Below are positions 42,921 to 50,022 of a stretch of DNA of 64,000 bases, piece by piece. Position numbers and translations under genes: made by a program. This DNA comes from Bacteroidales bacterium (GTDB lineage: Bacteria; Bacteroidota; Bacteroidia; Bacteroidales; P3). The notes beneath the pieces are model-generated. The model had not been told where the DNA came from, did not search any database, and was given only the letters and a program-made list of their open reading frames with translations. Position 1 is the stretch's first letter. Each line of letters begins with the position of its first letter. The stretch lies in the NCBI GenBank assembly GCA_017522065.1, contig JAFXAD010000062.1:124001-188000 (forward strand), written 5' to 3'.

Positions 42921-44765
42921 TTGAAACCAAGAATATACATATTATTGCTCACCCTGGTTCTGTCCGCTGTCGCGACACAGGCACAAGACATCAGGACAAA
43001 CGACTCGAGCATTGTCTATCTCAGTGCTTTAGACCTCTGTCCGGCTTACAATGTGGACCGACGCATCTTCGAATCGGAACAGGCTCTGCCGAAAATAATC
43101 GACAGCCTGAGACGTGTACAACCCAACGCCTATCCGATAATGAGCCAATGGTGTCGTTCTCAACGACTCAGAATCAGTCGCATGATGACGAGCCTTAACG
43201 AAGACTACACTCGAGAAGGCGACAATGTCTGGATGGACTCGACCCATTGCATTACCGATGCCGGTATCTACATCTCGCAAATGCAGAAGATGACCGAACA
43301 TCTGCAGAACAAATCAGCCGAATACGACCGCTTGGAACAGGAGCGCCTTGAGGAAGAACGCAAAGCTGCCGAAGAGAGAGCTCGGGCTGAGGCGCTTCGC
43401 ATCCAGAGGGCTCGAGACCAACGTCTTGCCATATTGAAAGACTCAATCCGCACTCTCCATAAGGATATTACTTCGACATGCGACGCCAAAGGTGTGGCCG
43501 ACAAAGCCAAAGTCAAGGAACTCAAGGATCTCTTCTACGCCTACCTGTCGGTCTACAACCGCTACGACCTTACTGACGACAACACGTCCGACAACCATTT
43601 CGCACAACTCGGTGAACTAAAGGACTTCCAATGCCAACTCATCGACAGCGTCATGGGGCCCAACTCACTATCGGACAGAATAGAATCCTTCAAAAACACC
43701 CTCCACGCCCGTGCTGGAAAAGAGCACACCGACGTGAACAAATCCTATCTACGCGTATTCAAAAAGGTGCAGATACCCATCAGTTTCAAGTCAATTGCTG
43801 AATACAACACCTATGTAGGACAGTTGCGCGAAATCATTGCCGTACAGCAAAGCTACCTGGACGTCATCGAGCTGCGCGAAACAATAGCCAAAAACAGCAA
43901 CAGCCTCTTGAACCTCTGCGGAAAAAAACAGAAAGATGTCTATAACTCCTATAAGGACATCCTCGGAGAACTCAACACCATACCGGCATATACAAGCCTG
44001 CCAGAAAGCGAAAAGTTCATCGCCACACTATCCGATTTCATCGACCTCCAGCACGAATACAGCCATGCCGTCAAACGGCTTGACACCATTTCCGCCAGAG
44101 GCGACTCGATTATAAGCATCTGCCCAAAGTCGGCAAGCGACATTGCAACAGCATACAAGGACCTTGTATCTTCAACCGACTTCATCCCGCGCTTCATAAA
44201 CAAAGCAAGCGCAGAGTACTTCAACAGCACCCTCGACGAGTTCGAACGAGTGCAGCGACTCTACATCTCTTCTATCGGTATACGCAACACCATCGATGAT
44301 GGCACCATGCGCATCAACTCAAGCAAGAACGCACCCAAAGGGCTTATCCCCGGCTACAAACAAATGATGCACTATACCGACTTCACACCCCACTTCAACA
44401 ACCAGAACTCTGGCGAGGAATTCATACGTCTGCTCAACCATTTTATCGACATCCAAACCAAATTCCTTGACATCATTGACGAGCACAACAAAATAGAGAA
44501 CAACACCAAGCAATTCCGCTCCGCTTTCAAGGAATACTCCAACATCAACAAAGCCTACGAACGGCTGTTCAAAACCTACGACTACGAGCTGAACATTCTC
44601 AGCGAGGCCGACCTCAACAAATACATCCAGCACCAATCTGCCATTACCTCCATGCAGCAGAAATTTGCCGAGTTAGCCAATTCGCTCGAAAAAGAGGACT
44701 ACAACAACCGGCTCAAAAAAGTAAAAGAACCCGAAAAGATAAAACTCATAATGGGAGTGAAATAA
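42921..44765 (+). CDS. Large secreted helical protein of unknown function
   Basis: 614 residues from a TTG start two bases after the PurF-like gene. The first residues give a clear signal peptide (MKPRIYILLLTLVLSAVATQ), and no in-frame ATG exists before residue 75, so the TTG is well supported. Residues about 130-180 are a charged coiled coil (ERLEEERKAAEERARAEALR). The rest consists of repeated helical segments of about 75-80 residues (with recurring DxxDxQ, IPAYTSLPESEKFI, DFIPRFINKASAEYF and TDFTPHFNNQNSGEEFIRLL). No family recognised. The repeats look like a scaffold or periplasmic helical array. Cotranscription with purF-like may be merely positional. Confidence 0.8.
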   Translation: MKPRIYILLLTLVLSAVATQAQDIRTNDSSIVYLSALDLCPAYNVDRRIFESEQALPKIIDSLRRVQPNAYPIMSQWCRSQRLRISRMMTSLNEDYTREGDNVWMDSTHCITDAGIYISQMQKMTEHLQNKSAEYDRLEQERLEEERKAAEERARAEALRIQRARDQRLAILKDSIRTLHKDITSTCDAKGVADKAKVKELKDLFYAYLSVYNRYDLTDDNTSDNHFAQLGELKDFQCQLIDSVMGPNSLSDRIESFKNTLHARAGKEHTDVNKSYLRVFKKVQIPISFKSIAEYNTYVGQLREIIAVQQSYLDVIELRETIAKNSNSLLNLCGKKQKDVYNSYKDILGELNTIPAYTSLPESEKFIATLSDFIDLQHEYSHAVKRLDTISARGDSIISICPKSASDIATAYKDLVSSTDFIPRFINKASAEYFNSTLDEFERVQRLYISSIGIRNTIDDGTMRINSSKNAPKGLIPGYKQMMHYTDFTPHFNNQNSGEEFIRLLNHFIDIQTKFLDIIDEHNKIENNTKQFRSAFKEYSNINKAYERLFKTYDYELNILSEADLNKYIQHQSAITSMQQKFAELANSLEKEDYNNRLKKVKEPEKIKLIMGVK

Positions 44766-44810
44766 CATAATCCCATAATAACGAAATACCGTAATAACGC
44801 AATAACGAAG
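44763..44810. repeat. 8-base AATAACGA/AATACCGT repeat
   Basis: Second copy of the 8-base family, again 3' of a plus-strand gene, beginning at its stop codon. Positions 44776-44796 equal 6603-6623. Confidence 0.85.
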
Positions 44811-44865
44811 TCTCCAAATAAAGAAGCAACGAAAATTTCACCTTTTATATAAATTTTTTAAAGAA

Positions 44866-44898
44866 TTGTTAATCATTTGATTTTTTTGTGTACATTTG
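44866..44898 (+). promoter_or_regulatory. Putative promoter of the small beta-barrel gene
   Basis: TTG (44866-44868), 22 bases, TACATTTG (44891-44898), 100 bases upstream of the start at 44998. Confidence 0.5.
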
Positions 44899-44997
44899 CA
44901 TATATTTTTGAAAATTGACAATACATTATAGAAATATCAAAAAAAACTAAAATTCAACGAAATAAAAATTTACTAACCTTTTTAAAAATTACATTTT

Positions 44998-45462
44998 ATG
45001 AAGAAATTATTCTTAGCACTTGTAGCAGTTTTTGCTTTGTCTATGACTGTTAACGCACAGAACAACCTCGGTGTCCGCATTGGCGGCGGCCAGGGTTACA
45101 ACGCAGAACTCTCCTGGCAGCACGGTCTTGGCGGCAACCGCCTCGAACTCGACCTCGGATGGCACAACGGCGAACACTATGACGCTTTCGACCTCACTGG
45201 AATCTATCAGTGGACTGGTGAAATTGGATCTGGTTTTGGCTGGTATGCCGGTATCGGAGCCAACCTCGGTTATTTCGACTATGAAATTGGAGATAGCGAT
45301 GTTGCTATTGCTATCGCTGGTCAAGGCGGTATCGAATACAAATTCAACGCTGTTCCTATTCAGCTTTCTCTCGACATCCGTCCGCGCTTCTACATCATTC
45401 CCGATATGAACGACCGTTTCCACTGGGGTGACATCGCTCTCGGTATCCGCTACTGCTTCTAA
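44998..45462 (+). CDS. Small outer-membrane beta-barrel protein
   Basis: 154 residues. A signal peptide (MKKLFLALVAVFALSMTVNA, then Q) is followed by alternating hydrophobic/polar strands (GVRIGGGQGYNAELSWQHGL; GFGWYAGIGANLGYFDYEIG) and a terminal aromatic residue (GIRYCF), the usual mark for insertion by the Bam machinery. It looks like an eight-stranded porin-like/OmpW-type barrel. Function unknown. Its own promoter (44866-44898) and strong terminator (45481-45513) make it a single-gene unit; codon use (GGT, CTC, AAC) suggests high expression. Confidence 0.82.
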   Translation: MKKLFLALVAVFALSMTVNAQNNLGVRIGGGQGYNAELSWQHGLGGNRLELDLGWHNGEHYDAFDLTGIYQWTGEIGSGFGWYAGIGANLGYFDYEIGDSDVAIAIAGQGGIEYKFNAVPIQLSLDIRPRFYIIPDMNDRFHWGDIALGIRYCF

Positions 45463-45480
45463 TTCATTAGCAGACACGTT

Positions 45481-45513
45481 AAAAAAAAGCCCGCACATTT
45501 GCGGGCTTTTTTT
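45481..45513 (+). terminator. Bidirectional intrinsic terminator
   Basis: GCCCGCA (45489-45495), loop CATT, TGCGGGC (45500-45506), flanked by an A run on the left and a T run on the right. It serves the barrel gene on plus and pta on minus. Confidence 0.92.
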
Positions 45514-45553
45514 GTTCAAATAACTATCGACTGCCTTTGCGCAGAAAAACGAT

Positions 45554-46558
45554 TTACTTTGACGCAGCTTGGGTGGCAGTGATGGCAACGACGTTGACGA
45601 CATCCTCTACCGAGCAGCCACGGCTCAAGTCGTTGATTGGGGCTGCCATTCCCTGCATGACGGGGCCTATGGCTTCGGCTCCTGCCAAGCGCTGGACGAG
45701 TTTATAGCAGATATTGCCACTCTGCAAGTCGGGGAATACAAGCACATTGGCTTTGCCTGCTATGTCGCTGCCGGGAGCCTTTGATGCGCCAACTTTAGGA
45801 ACAATGGCGGCATCGGCCTGCAGCTCGCAATCGAGCTTCACATTGGGATCCAGCTCATGTGCCACACGACCAGCCTCAATCACTTTGTCGACCAACTCGT
45901 GCTTGGCGCTGCCTTTGGTCGAAAAACTCAACAATGCCACGCGCGGCTCCTTGAATCCAGCAATCGACTTGGCAGTCTGGGCCGACACTACGGCAATCTG
46001 TCCCAATTCCTCAGCCGTCGGACACGGGGTGGCTGCACAATCGGCAAAGACCATAATGCCATCTTCGCCGTATGTCTTGTCTTTCAGCACCATGATGAAG
46101 GCGCCACTGACGACGCTTACGCCAGGCAATGTCTTTACCACTTGGAATGCCGGACGGAGCACATCGCCCGTGGCGTTGCGTGCACCGGCAACCTCACCGT
46201 CGGCATCGCCGTTCTTTATCAGCAATGTGGCAAGATAGAGCGGGTCCTCGACGAGACGCATTGCCTCGTCCATCTGCATGCCTTTCTTCTTGCGGATTTC
46301 GCAGAGCATCTCGGCATAATACTGCTTCTTAGGCTGGTTGACAGGGTCTATGATAGTTGCCTTGTCGATGTTTTTCAATCCCCACTGCGAAGCAAGGTCT
46401 TTGATTTCCTTTTCGTTTCCAAGGAGAATAAGACGTGCAATGCCCTCTTCGAGGATGATGTCTGCTGCCTTGAGGGTTCTCTCTTCTGTTCCCTCGGCCA
46501 AGACGATGCATTTGTTGGCAGCTTTCGCCTTAGCGCGGATTTGTTCCATTAATGTCAT
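45554..46558 (-). CDS. pta: Phosphate acetyltransferase
   Basis: 334 residues (short, single-domain form). It converts acetyl-CoA and phosphate to acetyl phosphate, which acetate kinase would use to make ATP. Motifs: CIVLAEGTEERTLKAADIIL near the start, DPLYLATLLIKNGDADGEVA, FSTKGSAKHELVDKVIEA, and LVFPDLQSGNICYKLVQRLA. An acetate kinase gene is not next to it in this window. Two Met codons (46558, 46549) could start it; the first was kept. It shares the terminator at 45481-45513 with the barrel gene. Confidence 0.95.
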   Translation of the reverse strand: MTLMEQIRAKAKAANKCIVLAEGTEERTLKAADIILEEGIARLILLGNEKEIKDLASQWGLKNIDKATIIDPVNQPKKQYYAEMLCEIRKKKGMQMDEAMRLVEDPLYLATLLIKNGDADGEVAGARNATGDVLRPAFQVVKTLPGVSVVSGAFIMVLKDKTYGEDGIMVFADCAATPCPTAEELGQIAVVSAQTAKSIAGFKEPRVALLSFSTKGSAKHELVDKVIEAGRVAHELDPNVKLDCELQADAAIVPKVGASKAPGSDIAGKANVLVFPDLQSGNICYKLVQRLAGAEAIGPVMQGMAAPINDLSRGCSVEDVVNVVAITATQAASK

Positions 46559-46588
46559 ATCTGAATGTATTTGATTGTTTTCCGTTTA

Positions 46589-48256
46589 TTATTTTATTAT
46601 AATGGTAGAAGAATAGCGTTGCGACGAAGTGTAGAGATGAAGTACATAAGTACCTTGAGGCAACATTCTGAGGTCGACGGCCTGCGTCGTTGAGGTGAGA
46701 ATAGTACGGCCCTCTTTTACGCAACGACCAGTCACATCGTACACTTTATAGTTTGCATCGCCCATTGCATCGACATCGAAACGGATATTGCCGTCCGACG
46801 GATTGGGATAAACCTTCAGCGACTGATAGGACGGCTCGCCGTTGACATCGATACCAACCTGATTGTAGTCAAGTCCATCGAGGGTCGTCACACCAGTGTT
46901 TTCGGGATCAAGCCACGGCTGGAGCGAACCCGTCTGCGTGTTGTTTCCAGTCCACGAACTGTATACACGACCGTAATAATCGCCTCCAGATGGATTGGTA
47001 CAGGAGCTATATCCGGCAAAAAGCTGACCTACAATGCGTTTATCGGCATTGAAAATCGGAGAACCAGAGGACCCCTGTTCTGTAGTCCCTTTATTTTGAG
47101 AACCGGTATACCAGCTGACAATTAAAAACTTAGCTAAATTACCATTACCCCTGACAATGGATTTTGGAAATGACAGTTTCTTGTAGTCTCCACCTGGATG
47201 ATGAATTGCTATTCCCGGTGAGAACGAAGCAACATCGCTGCGATCCCAACCTGCATAGTAGGGTTGGAACGAGTTGGGCACATCGCGGCTCAGCCGAAAC
47301 AGGCAGAAATCTGAACCTGTGTTGTAGTTATACTTGGCCACACGGTCGGCTCCCGACACAGAACGGTTGTATGGGCCTGAAGTGCCATTGCAACTATTCG
47401 TCTGATATCCAAAATAGAATACAAAATTCGTAATAGCACCCGTTTCGGAACTTTCCTCTTGGCAATGGTATGCCGAAAGGACATAGGGTGTTTTGTCGTG
47501 GCGGGTATTGTTGACAAGTGCGCCACTGCACATAAAGGCAGCATATTGGGTATTGATCTGTATGGCAACAACCGAGCGTATCTGGTCTCTCCAGTCGTCA
47601 CCCTCAGGACAGACGGCATTGATGTGGCAACTGCCCTCTGCACTTCCGTGATAGCCTTTCATCAACGATTCTGCATCATCATATACCGAACTGATTTTAT
47701 GGAAGATGTCCTTATATCCATGGCACAGCTGACTGATATGCAGCTTTCCCTGCTCGGAACCAGCAGGAACATTGTATTCAATAAACAACTCGTCGCCAGG
47801 CACTGCCTGAGTGATGAAACTTCCATCCTTCAGTACATCGGTGCCATCAAACGAGCCCAGCACAAAATCACCGCTACGGTCGTAGATGAATAGCGAAGCA
47901 CCTTCCGGCAGCTCGAATCTGTCAAAATTCAACGACTGGAAAGTGGCACCCTCCGAACTGAGCGAGAGCAGGTAGTGTGTACCACGGTTATCTTTCACAA
48001 CCGTTGCATTTTCAAGCACATCGATGTCGCAGTTATGCTGGATGCCGATACGCATCGGACCCGAGCCCTTCACTCGCGACATATCTTCTTCGATAAATTT
48101 CTGGCTATCAAGGAACGGCATTAACACCGGATCACTCTGCACTTTTGCTTGCGAATGGTTGAAAAGAGGTTCACCCCCATGTCCTACTTGGGCGTGGGCA
48201 TTTCCAGCCAACATGCATCCTACTGCCAGGAATGCTGCAAAAAAAATCTTCTTCAT
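46589..48256 (-). CDS. Secreted lysyl-endopeptidase-like serine protease with T9SS type A signal
   Basis: 555 residues. A signal peptide (about 1-22) and an N-terminal pro-domain (about 23-200) are followed by a trypsin-like (S1, lysyl endopeptidase-type) domain with H264 in LSAYHC, D316 in GSDFCLFRL and S397 in GSSGSPIF, plus several cysteines likely in disulfides. The C-terminal 80 residues are a type A T9SS sorting domain (VYPNPSDGNIRFDV and GTYVLHLYTSSQRYSSTIII). Export by type IX secretion is thus expected. A Lys or Arg preference is inferred from the family. Its start is 31 bases from a -7 element further upstream (48318-48325). Confidence 0.9.
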   Translation of the reverse strand: MKKIFFAAFLAVGCMLAGNAHAQVGHGGEPLFNHSQAKVQSDPVLMPFLDSQKFIEEDMSRVKGSGPMRIGIQHNCDIDVLENATVVKDNRGTHYLLSLSSEGATFQSLNFDRFELPEGASLFIYDRSGDFVLGSFDGTDVLKDGSFITQAVPGDELFIEYNVPAGSEQGKLHISQLCHGYKDIFHKISSVYDDAESLMKGYHGSAEGSCHINAVCPEGDDWRDQIRSVVAIQINTQYAAFMCSGALVNNTRHDKTPYVLSAYHCQEESSETGAITNFVFYFGYQTNSCNGTSGPYNRSVSGADRVAKYNYNTGSDFCLFRLSRDVPNSFQPYYAGWDRSDVASFSPGIAIHHPGGDYKKLSFPKSIVRGNGNLAKFLIVSWYTGSQNKGTTEQGSSGSPIFNADKRIVGQLFAGYSSCTNPSGGDYYGRVYSSWTGNNTQTGSLQPWLDPENTGVTTLDGLDYNQVGIDVNGEPSYQSLKVYPNPSDGNIRFDVDAMGDANYKVYDVTGRCVKEGRTILTSTTQAVDLRMLPQGTYVLHLYTSSQRYSSTIIIK

Positions 48257-48317
48257 TTCTATTTAATTTTTTGTATTTGTTATCTTTGGAATTAGTATAA
48301 ATCTCTTATAGGGTCTA

Positions 48318-48325
48318 CAAAAGTA
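48318..48325 (-). promoter_or_regulatory. Putative -7 element of the protease gene
   Basis: CAAAAGTA on plus reads TACTTTTG on minus, 61 bases upstream of ATG 48256. Confidence 0.4.
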
Positions 48326-48356
48326 CTAAAAAAACGACATCAAGCAAATTTTTTCG

Positions 48357-48364
48357 TATTTTTG
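48357..48364 (+). promoter_or_regulatory. Putative -7 element of glyS
   Basis: TATTTTTG, 35 bases upstream of the glyS start. A second match, TATCTTTG at 48281-48288, is farther. Confidence 0.45.
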
Positions 48365-48399
48365 CTGACTCATTGAAAATAACAAAAAATATATAAAGA

Positions 48400-49932
48400 A
48401 TGGCTAATCAGGACGATATCTTCAAAAAAGTCGTATCGCATGCCAAAGAGTACGGCTTTATTTTCCCCTCAAGCGAAATCTACGACGGGCTCGCTGCCGT
48501 TTACGACTACGGACAGCTGGGTACAGAATTGAAAAACAACATCAAGCAATACTGGTGGCGCGCAATGGTCCAGTATCACGAAAACATCGTGGGCATCGAC
48601 TCCGCCATCTTCATGCACCCCAAGATTTGGAAGGCCTCCGGCCATGTCGACGCCTTCAACGATCCGCTTATCGACAACCGCGACAGCAAGAAGCGCTACC
48701 GCGCCGATGTGTTGATTGAAGACCACATCGCCAAAATTGAAGACAAAATAAAGAAAGAATGCGACAAAGCTCAGAAACGCTTTGGCGACGCTTTCGACCG
48801 TCAGCAGTTCGTCACCACCAATGCACGCGTACTCGAACACCAGAAACAGATTGACGAAATACGCGGCAAATATGCCGAACTGATGAATGCCAACGACTTG
48901 GCAGGACTGAAACAACTAATTCTCGACCTCGGCATCGTCTGCCCCATAAGCGGCACCCGCAACTGGACCGACGTGCGTCAGTTCAACCTCATGTTTGCCA
49001 CCAAGATGGGCAGCGTCGAAGGCGAGAACGACACGCTCTACCTGCGCCCCGAAACGGCACAAGGCATCTTCGTCAACTTCCTCAACGTACAGAAAAGCGG
49101 CCGCATGAAGATTCCATTCGGCATCGCCCAAATCGGCAAAGCCTTCCGCAACGAGATTGTGGCCCGCCAGTTCATCTTCCGCATGCGCGAATTCGAACAG
49201 ATGGAGATGCAGTTCTTCGTACGCCCCGGAACGGAACTCGAATGGTTCAAACACTGGAAAGAGGAACGTCTGAAATGGCACCTCGCACTGGGCATCCCTG
49301 CCGAGAAGTACCGCTACCACGACCACGAAAAGCTGGCCCACTATGCCAACGCCGCCACCGATATCGAATTCGAATTCCCATTCGGATTCAAAGAACTTGA
49401 AGGCATTCACAGCCGTACCGACTTCGACCTGAGCCGCCACAGCGAATTCAGCGGCAAAAAACTGCAATATTTCGACAGCGAACTGAACGAAAGCTACACT
49501 CCTTACGTCATAGAGACCTCTATCGGAGTGGACCGCACATTCCTTGCCATCTTCAGCCATGCCCTCAAAGACGAGACCCTCGAAGACGGCTCAACCCGCA
49601 CCGTGCTCAGCCTGCCCGCAGTCCTCGCCCCCTACAAGGCAGCCATCCTGCCTCTCGTCAAGAAAGACGGCCTGCCCGAAAAAGCTCGTGAAATCATGGA
49701 TATGCTCAAGTATGACTTCATGCTCCAATACGACGAGAAAGATGCCATCGGACGTCGCTACCGCCGTCAAGATGCCATCGGAACACCCTTCTGCATCACC
49801 GTCGACAACGACACCCTCAACGACAATTCCGTCACCGTGCGCGACCGCGACACCATGCAGCAAGAGCGTATCCCCATCGAAAACCTCGGCAGCTACCTGC
49901 ATAAGAACATTCAACCCATAAAGGTGGACTAA
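48400..49932 (+). CDS. glyS: Glycyl-tRNA synthetase (dimeric, class II)
   Basis: 510 residues. It is the alpha2-type enzyme that charges tRNA-Gly. Class II motifs: motif 2 FRNEIVARQFIFRMREFEQM and motif 3 SIGVDRTFLAIF, plus RPETAQGIFVNFLN. The N-terminal SHAKEYGFIFPSSEIYDGLA and the C-terminal anticodon-binding domain (LPAVLAPYKAAILPLV) complete the usual length. It stands alone with an intrinsic terminator after it. This form is normal for Bacteroidota. Confidence 0.97.
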   Translation: MANQDDIFKKVVSHAKEYGFIFPSSEIYDGLAAVYDYGQLGTELKNNIKQYWWRAMVQYHENIVGIDSAIFMHPKIWKASGHVDAFNDPLIDNRDSKKRYRADVLIEDHIAKIEDKIKKECDKAQKRFGDAFDRQQFVTTNARVLEHQKQIDEIRGKYAELMNANDLAGLKQLILDLGIVCPISGTRNWTDVRQFNLMFATKMGSVEGENDTLYLRPETAQGIFVNFLNVQKSGRMKIPFGIAQIGKAFRNEIVARQFIFRMREFEQMEMQFFVRPGTELEWFKHWKEERLKWHLALGIPAEKYRYHDHEKLAHYANAATDIEFEFPFGFKELEGIHSRTDFDLSRHSEFSGKKLQYFDSELNESYTPYVIETSIGVDRTFLAIFSHALKDETLEDGSTRTVLSLPAVLAPYKAAILPLVKKDGLPEKAREIMDMLKYDFMLQYDEKDAIGRRYRRQDAIGTPFCITVDNDTLNDNSVTVRDRDTMQQERIPIENLGSYLHKNIQPIKVD

Positions 49933-49958
49933 CCGATAGCCCGACAAAAACAAAACAG

Positions 49959-49995
49959 AATCTTGGACCTGCAACCGCAAGTCCAAGATTTTTTT
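49959..49995 (+). terminator. Intrinsic terminator of glyS
   Basis: Stem AATCTTGGAC / GTCCAAGATT (49959-49968, 49981-49990) extended by TGC/GCA across one mismatch, loop AACC, then a run of Ts. The M16 start codon follows 27 bases later. Confidence 0.9.
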
Positions 49996-50022
49996 CAAAC
50001 AAATACAAAAACTTCTCACTTT

